Under the pieces are notes generated by a model. It made no database searches, was not told the origin of the DNA, and saw nothing but the letters and a program-made list of their open reading frames with translations. Position numbers and translations under genes: made by a program. A stretch of 64,000 bases of DNA from Marinobacter mangrovi. GTDB taxonomy: Bacteria > Pseudomonadota > Gammaproteobacteria > Pseudomonadales > Oleiphilaceae. Shown here one piece after another: positions 45,775-54,378 of the stretch. Position 1 is the first letter of the stretch. The number at the start of each line of letters is the position of its first letter. The stretch spans positions 124,001 to 188,000 of the forward strand of contig NZ_JAERVO010000006.1 in the NCBI RefSeq assembly GCF_016798325.1, given 5' to 3'.

Positions 45775-45929
45775 GCCCCATCAATCTGTGATCGACAACG
45801 ACCTCCGTCACTGCGGCGACTGTGTTCGATTTCCACCTCGTATATACTCGCGCAAACCCTATAAAAAGATGCAGTTTCGACAGATCTGCACAACTCAAAA
45901 CACGCACGGACAAGGAAAGAACGGACACT

Positions 45930-47399
45930 ATGAAACGCCTGAGCACACTGGATGCCTCATGGCTCGCCGTCGAGTCTGAGGACACGCCCATGCATGTGGG
46001 CACCTTACAGATTTTCTCGCTGCCGGAAGGCGCGCCGGAGACCTTCCTGCGGGACATGGTCGCGCGCATGAAAACCGACTGCGAAGTCGCGCCCCCGTGG
46101 AACTACAAGCTGGCCTACCCGGGCAAACTGGGGCGATTGGTCGCGCCCGCCTGGAAGGTCGACAAGGGGATCGACCTGGATTATCACGTGCGCCACTCCG
46201 CCCTGCCCAAGCCCGGCAGCGAACGGGAACTGGGGGTGCTGGTTTCGCGCCTGCATTCGCACCCGCTGGATTTCTCCCGGCCGCTGTGGGAGTGCCACAT
46301 CATCGAGGGCCTGGAGAACAACCGCTTCGGGCTCTACACCAAGATGCACCACTCGATGATCGACGGTATCAGTGGGGTGCGACTGATGCAGCGCATCCTG
46401 TCCACCGATCCCAACGAGACCAACATGCTGGCGCCCTGGTCGGTCAAGCCGCAGCGCGGGCGCAAGCAGACCGGCGACAAGGCCGCCACACTGAACTGGG
46501 CCTTCAACGAAGCGCTGGAAGCCCTGAAGATCCAGGTGGACAGCGCGCCCAAGCTGGTCAGCGCCCTCTCCCGTCTGGTCCATTCCGCCCGGCATCCCGA
46601 GGACAAGTTGACCCCGCCGTTCGTGGGCCCCAGCTCGATCCTCAATCGTCGGGTCACCGGTCAGCGCCGTTTCGCCACCCAGCATTACGAACTGGATCGC
46701 CTCAAGGCCTTGGCCAAAAAGGCGGACGCGTCGCTCAACGACATCGTGCTCTACCTGTGCGGCACGGCCATGCGCCGGTTCCTGCTGGAACAGGATGAAC
46801 TGCCGGATACACCGCTGACCGCCGGGATTCCGGTCAACATCCGCCCCGCGGACGACGAGGGCACCGGCACCGCCATCAGCTTCATGATCGCCAGCCTGGC
46901 CACCAACGAGGCGGACCCGAAAGACCGGCTGGCTGCCATCCAGGCGTCCACCGCCAGCGCCAAGGCCCACTTGCAGAGCCTGCCGCGCAGTGCGCTGAAC
47001 CAGTACACCATGCTGCTGATGTCGCCCTACATCCTGCAACTGATGACGGGGCTGGGCGGGCGGATGCGGCCGGCGTTCAACGTGACCATTTCCAACGTGC
47101 CGGGGCCGGAGAAGCCGCTCTATTACGAGGGCGCCAAGCTGGAGGCCATGTACCCGGTTTCGCTGATCGCCCACGGCGGGGCACTCAACATCACTTGCCT
47201 GAGTTACGCCGGGTCACTGAACTTCGGGTATACGGGGTGTCGGGACACACTGCCAAGCATGCAGCGACTGGCCGTCTATACCGGGGAAGCGCTGGAGGAG
47301 CTGGAACTGATCCTGCTGGCCAAGGCCGAGCCGAAGACCCGGCCGAAGCGCAAGACGGCCAGCCCCCGACGCAAGCGCACGTCAACGACGGTCAAATAA
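45930..47399 (+). CDS. Wax ester synthase/diacylglycerol acyltransferase (WS/DGAT)
   Basis: 489 residues. Active-site HHSMIDG at 140-146, upstream TPMHVGTLQIF and the C-terminal blocks NVTISNVPGPEKPLYYEGAKLEAMYPVS (landmark words NVPGP and YPVS). Makes wax esters or triacylglycerol from acyl-CoA for storage lipid. ATG 45930 with AAGGAAAGA upstream; the conserved start MKRLSTLDASWL confirms it, and an upstream ATG at 45822 would add 36 unrelated residues. The last about 25 residues are very basic (repeated K/R). The 3' end overlaps the convergent 47382 gene by 18 bases. Confidence 0.92.
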   Translation: MKRLSTLDASWLAVESEDTPMHVGTLQIFSLPEGAPETFLRDMVARMKTDCEVAPPWNYKLAYPGKLGRLVAPAWKVDKGIDLDYHVRHSALPKPGSERELGVLVSRLHSHPLDFSRPLWECHIIEGLENNRFGLYTKMHHSMIDGISGVRLMQRILSTDPNETNMLAPWSVKPQRGRKQTGDKAATLNWAFNEALEALKIQVDSAPKLVSALSRLVHSARHPEDKLTPPFVGPSSILNRRVTGQRRFATQHYELDRLKALAKKADASLNDIVLYLCGTAMRRFLLEQDELPDTPLTAGIPVNIRPADDEGTGTAISFMIASLATNEADPKDRLAAIQASTASAKAHLQSLPRSALNQYTMLLMSPYILQLMTGLGGRMRPAFNVTISNVPGPEKPLYYEGAKLEAMYPVSLIAHGGALNITCLSYAGSLNFGYTGCRDTLPSMQRLAVYTGEALEELELILLAKAEPKTRPKRKTASPRRKRTSTTVK

Positions 47400-47849
47400 C
47401 CGCACGTTATCCACCTCCAACAGGACCAGTTGCGGCTGGTCCTGTCCTTTCACATAGCCCACCAGGACATCCGCCCGGCCATGTTCGAAGGCGCAGCGCC
47501 CGTTGCCCTGGTAGACCGTGTCCGTCTTCAACCGGTTGAGCGGTGACTGGCTCAGGGCATCGTCACCGAAATCCCCCAGCGCCAGACGTTCACAACCCAC
47601 AAAGCGGCCCAGTGACTGCGCCGTTGTCAGGGTAGCCGACGAAGGGCCCGCGCCTTTCACAGCAGGCGCCAGGATGGGGTCGACGGCTGATCGGTCCCAA
47701 CTACGGGACAGGGTGCCGAGCAATGACGAGACATCGGCCAGCCGCTGCTTCTGACCGTATTCCGGGTCCGGTTGATAGAACGTCAGCCACAAGGCCGCGG
47801 TAGCCAGCGCCACGAGGGTGCCGAGAAAACGCTTCCAGTGACCGGTCAT
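47382..47849 (-). CDS. Hypothetical membrane-anchored protein coupled to desT
   Basis: 155 residues; I do not recognise a family. An N-terminal hydrophobic segment (GTLVALATAALWLTFY, about 9-24) is followed by a soluble domain, so it is probably periplasmic and anchored. Two cysteines (GCERLALGDFG and GRCAFEHG) could form a disulfide. ATG 47849 overlaps the stop of the TetR gene upstream (ATGA), so it is translationally coupled to desT. A TTG 10 codons earlier is rejected. Tail-to-tail overlap with the acyltransferase suggests little room for terminators. Confidence 0.7.
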   Translation of the reverse strand: MTGHWKRFLGTLVALATAALWLTFYQPDPEYGQKQRLADVSSLLGTLSRSWDRSAVDPILAPAVKGAGPSSATLTTAQSLGRFVGCERLALGDFGDDALSQSPLNRLKTDTVYQGNGRCAFEHGRADVLVGYVKGQDQPQLVLLEVDNVRLFDRR

Positions 47850-48487
47850 GAGTTGCCTGCCTGTGTACGACTGTTCCAATGCGCGGCACCCACAAAAATC
47901 AGCTGCAGAAAGCGGGCGGTGCGCTGGCGGATCTGGTCGATCTGGTAGTCGTCGTCCGGCGCTACGTTGAGCAGGTCGGTCAGGGTGAAGGCGACCGTGC
48001 GTACCACCAGATCGCAGGTCAGCTCCAGATCGCCGTCACTCAGATGCTCCGCCAGGCGCATGCGGCGCAGGTCGTTGGCCAGTTCGCTGGCGAAGAAGCG
48101 CATCTCGCTGCGGATGGCATCCTGTACGGCGCGGCTTTCTCCGGCCAACCCCTGGGCCATGAAAAAGAAGAAGCTGCGGTTGGCTTCCACGTGGCTGATG
48201 AAGATGGTCACCGACTCCTCGATCAGCTTGTCCGCCTGCAGCACGTTGCCCCGCGCCTCGCGCATCATGCGGCGCAGCACCAAACCCAACTGGTCCACCA
48301 GCTGCAAACCCAGATCGTCCATATTGCGGAAATGGCGATAGAACGACGTCGGCACCACACCAGCCTGGCGGGTGACTTCGCGGATACCGAGACTGGCGAA
48401 GTGCCGGCCCTTGCCCACCAGGGTGAGGGCCGCCTCCATCAGTTTGTCCCGGGTTTCGCCGGGTTTGCGTCGCTGTCGCTGGGTCAT
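47846..48487 (-). CDS. desT: TetR-family regulator, DesT type
   Basis: 213 residues. TetR HTH: ETRDKLMEAALTLVGKGRHFASLGIREVTRQAGVVPTSFYRHF (landmarks LGIREVTRQAG and PTSFYRHF), then a C-terminal domain with FFFFMAQGLAG. Its position divergent from an oxidoreductase and a desaturase gene is that of P. aeruginosa desT, whose product senses acyl-CoA composition and represses desCB (and controls fabAB). ATG 48487 gives the typical 210-residue size. The operator candidates are in the 308-bp divergent region. Co-transcribed with the small 47382 gene. Confidence 0.88.
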   Translation of the reverse strand: MTQRQRRKPGETRDKLMEAALTLVGKGRHFASLGIREVTRQAGVVPTSFYRHFRNMDDLGLQLVDQLGLVLRRMMREARGNVLQADKLIEESVTIFISHVEANRSFFFFMAQGLAGESRAVQDAIRSEMRFFASELANDLRRMRLAEHLSDGDLELTCDLVVRTVAFTLTDLLNVAPDDDYQIDQIRQRTARFLQLIFVGAAHWNSRTQAGNS

Positions 48488-48795
48488 CGTGTGCGTCCTG
48501 ACTACGGGCCTGACTGCCGGACCGCTCTCGGCCCGCAATGGACAACGAGTGTACACAAATCACCAGGCCTGCGGAAATAAAGGCTGTCATTACGGGCCAA
48601 ACGCCAATCACCCACCGATCGCACCCACCGCGGTACGGCCCTGAGGCCGCTTGCCACAAGGCATCGGGCGACATCCCGGTTGCGCCCGCACGGACCCCAT
48701 TCCCCGTTGACACCCGGAATCATCAATGTGTACAGTCGTTCACATCTTGTGAACACTTGTACACACCACCATACATCGGTGAGGAGAAACACATC
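48488..48795. promoter_or_regulatory. desT-desC divergent regulatory region with DesT-like operators
   Basis: Within this 308-bp gap are three related inverted motifs: TGTACAGTCGTTCACA (48729-48744), TGTGAACACTTGTACACA (48748-48765) and GTGTACAC (48549-48556). GTGAAC-N4-GTACAC resembles, from memory, the DesT recognition palindrome of P. aeruginosa. The first two lie just upstream of desC. No additional gene is seen in the gap. Confidence 0.6.
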
Positions 48796-49899
48796 ATGCT
48801 GTCGACACGAAACACACACGCATCCCTGCGCTGGCTCGGCAAGCAACTGTTTAACCGTGAGGATCCCGGCGCCTTTTTCGACCCGCTGCTGGCCGTCCTC
48901 AATCCCATGTGGGTACGCGGCTTCGTGCCGGCCCGCCTGCTGGAAGTGACCGACGAAACGGCCGACACCCGCAGCTTTCGTCTGCGGCCGTCGCCCCGCT
49001 GGAAAGGCTTCCGGGCCGGCCAGCACATCAACATCATCCTGGAAGCGGACGGCGTGCGGCATCACCGGACCTTCACGGTCGCCAGCGCGCCGCGTCAGTG
49101 GGACACCGACGGCACGATCACCCTGACGGTGAAACGCCACCCGGGTGGCCGCATGACCAACTGGATGCACGATCACCTGACGCCCGGCACCATCGTCGGC
49201 ATCAGCCAGGCGTTCGGTGATTTCGAGTTGCCGGAAGCGGACGTCCCGCTGCTCTACATCGCCGGCGGTAGCGGCATCACGCCGGTGCTGAGTCACCTGA
49301 TGACCCTGGCCGACCGGGACTTCCGGGCACCGGTCACCCTGCTCTACTACGTGCGGACCCAGGCGGACGTGATCGGCGCAGAGATCCTGTACGCCCTGGC
49401 GTCCCGCTGGCCGGCGTTGACCCTGCACGTCTACCGCACGGAAGAGGAAGGCAAAACCGCCTTCCTGAACGAAAGCCACCTGGACACCGTGCCGGGCCTG
49501 CGTGCCCGCCAGGTGTACCTGTGCGGCCCGAAAGGCCTGATGGATCTGGCCGGTGACCTGCTACATTCATTCGGCATCAAGGACGACCAGATCCAGACCA
49601 CCTTCTTCAGCGCGCCGTCTGCCGTCCCGGCGGACACCCCGCTGGGGGGCGCCGTCACCTTCGGCCGCAGCGACAAGACCGTCGACGCCGAAGGCGACGC
49701 GCCGCTGCTGGAGATCGCCGAGGCTGCCGACCTGAAACCGGCCTTCGGCTGTCGCATGGGCATCTGCCATCAGTGCAGCTGCCGCAAGACGGAGGGCACC
49801 GTCGTCAATCGCCTCACCGGCAAGGCTTCCGGCCCCGGCGAGGAAACCATACAGCTGTGCATCTCCGTGCCCCAGGGTCCGGTCACCGTGGACCTTTGA
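48796..49899 (+). CDS. desC: Flavin/2Fe-2S ferredoxin reductase, DesC type
   Basis: 367 residues: FAD-binding FNR-like domain (FRLRPSPRWKGFRAGQHINI, HHRTFTVAS with the R-x-Y/F-T-x-S type motif), NAD domain (GGSGITPVLSHL, VYLCGPKGLMD) and C-terminal 2Fe-2S ferredoxin domain with GCRMGICHQCSC plus a final C in IQLCIS. It passes electrons from NADPH to the membrane desaturase. The gene order oxidoreductase then desaturase, divergent from a TetR gene, is that of the DesT-DesC-DesB system. ATG 48796 behind GAGGAGAAA. Confidence 0.9.
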   Translation: MLSTRNTHASLRWLGKQLFNREDPGAFFDPLLAVLNPMWVRGFVPARLLEVTDETADTRSFRLRPSPRWKGFRAGQHINIILEADGVRHHRTFTVASAPRQWDTDGTITLTVKRHPGGRMTNWMHDHLTPGTIVGISQAFGDFELPEADVPLLYIAGGSGITPVLSHLMTLADRDFRAPVTLLYYVRTQADVIGAEILYALASRWPALTLHVYRTEEEGKTAFLNESHLDTVPGLRARQVYLCGPKGLMDLAGDLLHSFGIKDDQIQTTFFSAPSAVPADTPLGGAVTFGRSDKTVDAEGDAPLLEIAEAADLKPAFGCRMGICHQCSCRKTEGTVVNRLTGKASGPGEETIQLCISVPQGPVTVDL

Positions 49900-49965
49900 T
49901 CATTACCCGCACAGCCCCCTGAACAGATGAGATGGCCGGCAGACCGCTGGCCTGAGGAGAGAGAC

Positions 49966-51048
49966 ATGACACAGCAACTGACGCAACAACAGTTGGACGA
50001 ACTGGCAAAAGACCTGGACGCCATCCGCGATGAAGTCCGGGCCGACCTGGGCGAGCGCGATGCGCGCTATATCCGTCGCATCATCCGCCTGCACCGGACA
50101 CTGGAAGTCGGCGGTCGGGTGCTGATGCCGTTCGGTTTCATCCCGCCGGTGTTCGTCGCCGGGGTGGCCTCGCTGGGCCTTGCCAAGATCATCGAGAACA
50201 TGGAAATCGGCCATAACGTGATGCACGGCCAGTACGACTGGATGAACGACCCGTCCCTTCACTCGCAGACCTACGAGTGGGACACGGTCTGCACCGGCGA
50301 TTCCTGGCGCCAGACCCACAACTACGAGCACCACACCTACACCAACGTCATCGGCAAGGACCGGGACTACGGCTACGCGGTACTGCGCCTGAGCGACGAC
50401 GAGAAGTGGCACCCGCTGCACCTGCTGCAGTTCATCAACTACGTCATGCTGACAGTGTTTTTCCAGTGGGGCGTGGGTCTGCACGAACTGGAAAGCGAGC
50501 GGATCCGCCGCCGCGAGATCAAGCTGTCGGACAAGAAGGGCTTCCTGAAAGACTTCTTCCGCAAGGGCGGCCGTCAGGCGTTCAAGGATTATGTGTTCTT
50601 CCCGCTGCTGACCTTCCCGGTCTTCCCCATCGTGCTGGCCGGCAACGTCTGCGCGAACCTGATCCGCAACCTGTGGTCGTCCACCGTGATCTTCTGCGGC
50701 CACTTCACCGAGGATGCGGAGACGTTCACAGAGGCGTCCATCGAAGGCGAATCCCGGGGCCACTGGTACCTGCGTCAGTTGACCGGTTCCAGTAACTTCA
50801 CCGGCAGCAAGTGGGTGCACATCCTGAGTGGCCACCTGAGCCACCAGATCGAACACCACGTGTTTCCGGACATCCCGGCCCACCGCTATCGCGAGATCGC
50901 GCCGCGGGTGGAAGCGATCTGTCACAAGTACGGGCTGAAGTACAACACGGGCAGCTTCGGCAAGCAGTACTGGACCGTGCTCAAGCGGATCGGGCACTAC
51001 TCGCTGCCGGACCGGGTGCGGATGAAGCTGGAGGCTCAGGCAACTTAA
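49966..51048 (+). CDS. desB: Membrane fatty acyl desaturase, DesB type
   Basis: 360 residues with three histidine clusters of diiron desaturases: GHNVMHGQYDW, HNYEHHTYTN and HQIEHHVFPD. Hydrophobic helices lie near 55-75 and 210-235. In Pseudomonas, DesB is an acyl-CoA delta-9 desaturase that adjusts membrane unsaturation to exogenous saturated fatty acids, with electrons from DesC. ATG 49966 follows GAGGAGAGAG and matches the conserved TQQQLDEL beginning; a GTG/ATG further upstream is less likely. Convergent with hemN across a structured repeat. Confidence 0.9.
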   Translation: MTQQLTQQQLDELAKDLDAIRDEVRADLGERDARYIRRIIRLHRTLEVGGRVLMPFGFIPPVFVAGVASLGLAKIIENMEIGHNVMHGQYDWMNDPSLHSQTYEWDTVCTGDSWRQTHNYEHHTYTNVIGKDRDYGYAVLRLSDDEKWHPLHLLQFINYVMLTVFFQWGVGLHELESERIRRREIKLSDKKGFLKDFFRKGGRQAFKDYVFFPLLTFPVFPIVLAGNVCANLIRNLWSSTVIFCGHFTEDAETFTEASIEGESRGHWYLRQLTGSSNFTGSKWVHILSGHLSHQIEHHVFPDIPAHRYREIAPRVEAICHKYGLKYNTGSFGKQYWTVLKRIGHYSLPDRVRMKLEAQAT

Positions 51049-51076
51049 TTCGCCTGAATCCCCGGGGGCATTTCTC

Positions 51077-51182
51077 CCCCTCTCCCCCGGCCCCTCTCCC
51101 GCCAGGGGCGAGGGGAGCTCATGCCGCTAACTCGGGGTAAGAACGCCCTCTCCCCTGGCGGGAGAGGGTCGGGGAGAGGGGC
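51077..51182. repeat. Large imperfect inverted repeat between desB and hemN
   Basis: A roughly 37-bp arm at 51077-51115 (CCCCTCTCCC-rich, core CTCTCCCGCCAGGGG) is repeated in inverse orientation at 51146-51182 (core CCCCTGGCGGGAGAG). The element lies exactly between two convergent genes and may serve as a bidirectional terminator. CCCCTCTCCC-type intergenic palindromes are widespread in proteobacterial genomes. Confidence 0.7.
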
Positions 51183-51198
51183 TGGAGCTTCAGGCCAC

Positions 51199-52620
51199 CT
51201 AAATAATCCGCGAAAACCGCTGCCCCACCCCTTTCGCCCGATAGGCGTCGAACACCTGGCAGATGGCCCGGATCAGCAGCCGTCCCGGCTCGTGCACCAC
51301 CAGCTTTTTCTCACCAATGCTCACCAATCCATCCAGCTCCATCACGCAAAGCCGTTGCAATTCCTCTTCGAAATAGGTGCCAAACGAATGGTGCCAGTTG
51401 GATTCAAACCGGGCGTATTCCAACTCGAACTGGCAAATCAGTTGACCAATGACCCAACGGCGAATCCGGTCGTCTTCCGTCAGCGCCACGCCCCGAATGG
51501 TCGCCAGCTCGCCCGCGTCGATCCGGGCCTCCCACGCCTCCAGGTCGTGAGCGTTCTGGAAATAGGCGTGCCCGGTCTGACCGATAGCGGATACCCCCAG
51601 TGCGACCAGGTCGCAGTCGGCGTGGGTGGTGTAGCCCTGGAAATTACGATGCAGGCGTCCTTCCCGCTGGGCAACCGCCAGGGAATCGTCCGGCAGCGCA
51701 AAATGGTCCATGCCGATGTACTGGTAACCGGCGTCCAGCAGCCGGTCGATGGTCTGGTGCAGGATCGTCAGTTTGTCGGCCGGTGACGGCAGCGTCTCAT
51801 CCTTGATACGGGTTTGTGGAAAAAACCGCTCCGGCAGATGGGCATAACTGAAAACCGACAGGCGATCGGGGCGCATTTCGATCACCGAATCCACCGTCTC
51901 GGCAAACGATGCCGGCGTCTGGTAGGGCAAACCGTAGATCAGGTCCAGGTTGATGGAGCCGAATCCCCGCTTCCGGGCCTCTACCATCACCTCCTCGACC
52001 ATACGCTGGGGCTGCAGTCGGTTGACCGCTTTTTGCACCTGCGGATTGAAATCCTGCACGCCCAGACTGATGCGGTTGAAACCGAGTTCGGCCAGTTGGG
52101 CCAACGTCTCTTCAGCCAGCTCGCGAGGGTCGATTTCGATACTGAAATCCCGGATTTCACCGGTCTCCAAATTGAATATCTCACGATAGCCCGCCATCAG
52201 GTGCTGCATCGCCTGACGTGGCAGGAAGGTCGGGGTGCCTCCGCCCCAGTGCAATTGACTGACGGTTCGTTTCGCACCAAACAGGTCGGCCTGCAACCGC
52301 GCCTCTCGCAGTAGCCGTTCGACGTAGGGCATCGCCAGATCGCGCTTGCGGGTGACCACTTTGTTGCAGGCGCAGTAGTAGCAAAGCCGGGCGCAGAACG
52401 GCACGTGCGTGTACAGGGACAGGTCCCGTCCGCTTGCCGCGCTGGACCGGGCTGACTCGGCCATGTCGGCGGCCGTGAACCGGTCGGTGAACTCCACAGC
52501 CGTGGGATAGGACGTATAGCGCGGGCCGCTCAGGTCATAGCGCCGGATCAGCGATTCGTTCCAGAAAGCGGTGGACGGGGACACAGGGGATTCTTGGCAA
52601 AAGGCGGACTGGACGGGCAT
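51199..52620 (-). CDS. hemN: Oxygen-independent coproporphyrinogen III oxidase
   Basis: 473 residues. Radical-SAM cysteines in VPFCARLCYYCACNK (CxxxCxxC), GGGTPTFL, and the conserved SGPRYTSYPTAVEF near the N-terminus; C-terminal LDGLVSI, all HemN-like. Makes protoporphyrinogen IX precursor without oxygen, using SAM and 4Fe-4S. ATG 52620 gives a 12-residue longer N-terminus than E. coli HemN; a later GTG is possible. An Anr/FNR-type box and a -10 lie upstream with the class II spacing, consistent with anaerobic induction. Confidence 0.93.
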   Translation of the reverse strand: MPVQSAFCQESPVSPSTAFWNESLIRRYDLSGPRYTSYPTAVEFTDRFTAADMAESARSSAASGRDLSLYTHVPFCARLCYYCACNKVVTRKRDLAMPYVERLLREARLQADLFGAKRTVSQLHWGGGTPTFLPRQAMQHLMAGYREIFNLETGEIRDFSIEIDPRELAEETLAQLAELGFNRISLGVQDFNPQVQKAVNRLQPQRMVEEVMVEARKRGFGSINLDLIYGLPYQTPASFAETVDSVIEMRPDRLSVFSYAHLPERFFPQTRIKDETLPSPADKLTILHQTIDRLLDAGYQYIGMDHFALPDDSLAVAQREGRLHRNFQGYTTHADCDLVALGVSAIGQTGHAYFQNAHDLEAWEARIDAGELATIRGVALTEDDRIRRWVIGQLICQFELEYARFESNWHHSFGTYFEEELQRLCVMELDGLVSIGEKKLVVHEPGRLLIRAICQVFDAYRAKGVGQRFSRII

Positions 52621-52652
52621 GGCTCATTCCACATCAATGATTGGCACGATGC

Positions 52653-52693
52653 AGTCTACGCCGCTGGACGGATGTCACATTGACTTGGATCAG
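52653..52693 (-). promoter_or_regulatory. Anr/FNR-dependent promoter of hemN
   Basis: TTGACTTGGATCAG at 52680-52693 fits TTGAY-N4-RTCAA with one mismatch. On the minus strand a TAGACT (-10) lies at 52658-52653, giving a start near 52646 and an operator centre close to -41, the standard FNR class II position. This supports anaerobic activation of hemN. Confidence 0.75.
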
Positions 52694-52744
52694 CATGAAC
52701 CGGGAAAGGCCTGACGGCGTATCTTCGTCCCAAAGGAGATTCCG

Positions 52745-54277
52745 ATGCGCCACCTGATCCTGATCCTCGGCGACCAGCTGACACCGGACATCAGCGCCCT
52801 GCGGGAGGCCGATCCCGAACAGGACGCCATCGTGATGGCGGAAGTCAGCGACGAGGCGAGCTACACCAATCACCACAAAAAGAAGATCGTCCTGCTTTTC
52901 AGCGCCATGCGGCATTTCGCCCGGGAACTGGAAAACAACGGCTGGACCGTGCATTACCACGCCTACGATCCCGACAGCCCGCATCACAGTCTGCTGGATG
53001 TGATCCGCGAACGGGTCGGGCAAGATCAACCGGAGAAGGTCATCACCACCGAATGCGGCGAGTACCGCCTGGACGCCGCCATTCGCCAATGGCACGAGTC
53101 GCTGAACGTCCCGGTCGAGATCCGTCCCGACGACCGCTTTATCGCAACCAAGAGAGAATTTGCCCGCTGGGCCGAGGGCCGCAAACAATTGCGCATGGAA
53201 TTTTTCTACCGGGAAATGCGCAGGAAGACCGGCCTGCTGATGACGCCCGACGGCAACCCCGAAGGCGGCGAATGGAATTACGATGCGGACAACCGCAAGA
53301 AGTGGACAGGCAAACCACCGGCGCCGGCCTCGTTCCGGGTGGAACCGGACGCCATCACTCGCGACGTGATCGAGCTTGTGGACGACACCTTTTCCGATCA
53401 TTTCGGCACCACCGACGACTTTCATTTCGCCGTCACGGCCGGGGATGCCGAAGCCGCCCTCGCCCACTTCCTCGACTTTGCCCTGCCCTGCTTCGGCGAC
53501 TACCAGGATGCCATGTCGGACCAGGAAGACTGGCTGTTCCACTCGATCCTGTCGCCCTACATCAACTGCGGCCTGCTGGACCCATTGGGCGTATGCGAGG
53601 CGGCCGCCCGGCATTACTATAGCGGCCAGGCACCGCTGAACGCGGTGGAAGGTTTTATCCGCCAGATTATTGGCTGGCGGGAATTCGTGCGCGGCATCTA
53701 TTGGCTGCTGATGCCGGAATACGCCAAGGAAAACCGGCTGGGCAATGACCGCGACCTGCCCTGGTTCTACTGGACCGGCGAGACCGGCATGCGCTGTATG
53801 CACAAAGCCATCGACGCCACCCGACGCAACGGCTACGCCCATCATATTCAACGTCTGATGGTGACCGGCAACTTCGCCCTGCTGGCCGGCGTCAAACCGG
53901 AAGAGATCTGCGATTGGTACCTGGCGGTCTACGCCGACGCCTACGACTGGGTGGAACTGCCCAACACCCTGGGCATGGTGATGCACGCCGATGGCGGCTA
54001 CCTGGGTTCCAAACCCTACGCCGCCAGCGGCAAATACATCCAGCGCATGTCGGACTACTGCAGTCACTGCCGCTACAACGTCAGCGAGGCAACCACCGAA
54101 GACGCCTGCCCGTTTAACGCCCTGTACTGGCACTTTATCCACAGGCATCGGCGCGATTTCGAGGGCAATCCGCGCATGGGCATGATGTACCGCAACTGGG
54201 ACCGGCAGAAGCCCGAGCGGCGGGACGCCCTGCTGGCCCGGGCGGAATGGCTGCTGGAGAATCTGAACACACTGTAA
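52745..54277 (+). CDS. Iron-sulfur bacterial cryptochrome/(6-4) photolyase (FeS-BCP)
   Basis: 510 residues. Starts LILILGDQLTPD, with the FeS-BCP features: four cluster cysteines C351, C439, C442 and C455 (YCSHC and EDACPFN). Their spacing is identical to the C350/C438/C441/C454 of Agrobacterium PhrB by my recollection. Other landmarks: FIRQIIGWREFVRGIYW, LMVTGNFALLAGV and WVELPNTLGMVMHADGG (FAD-binding domain). It repairs pyrimidine (6-4) photoproducts with light, with FAD and a lumazine-type antenna. ATG 52745 behind AAAGGAGA. Divergent from hemN. Confidence 0.92.
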   Translation: MRHLILILGDQLTPDISALREADPEQDAIVMAEVSDEASYTNHHKKKIVLLFSAMRHFARELENNGWTVHYHAYDPDSPHHSLLDVIRERVGQDQPEKVITTECGEYRLDAAIRQWHESLNVPVEIRPDDRFIATKREFARWAEGRKQLRMEFFYREMRRKTGLLMTPDGNPEGGEWNYDADNRKKWTGKPPAPASFRVEPDAITRDVIELVDDTFSDHFGTTDDFHFAVTAGDAEAALAHFLDFALPCFGDYQDAMSDQEDWLFHSILSPYINCGLLDPLGVCEAAARHYYSGQAPLNAVEGFIRQIIGWREFVRGIYWLLMPEYAKENRLGNDRDLPWFYWTGETGMRCMHKAIDATRRNGYAHHIQRLMVTGNFALLAGVKPEEICDWYLAVYADAYDWVELPNTLGMVMHADGGYLGSKPYAASGKYIQRMSDYCSHCRYNVSEATTEDACPFNALYWHFIHRHRRDFEGNPRMGMMYRNWDRQKPERRDALLARAEWLLENLNTL

Positions 54278-54378
54278 TGCAGTGATGATCCCGATACGCT
54301 CACAAATTCATTGCAGGTGCTAAACTTTCGGGCACAAGAAAAACGACTTTTGACGCGTTTTGAATCCACGGATCGGGT

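Noticed and set aside
45822-45929. Longer N-terminus for the WS/DGAT gene
   Set aside because: The conserved start MKRLSTLDASW with a good RBS is at 45930; the extra residues overlap promoter-like sequence.
52634-54148. 504-codon minus-strand frame over the FeS photolyase
   Set aside because: The plus-strand protein has all four Fe-S cysteines; the opposite frame shows no family features.
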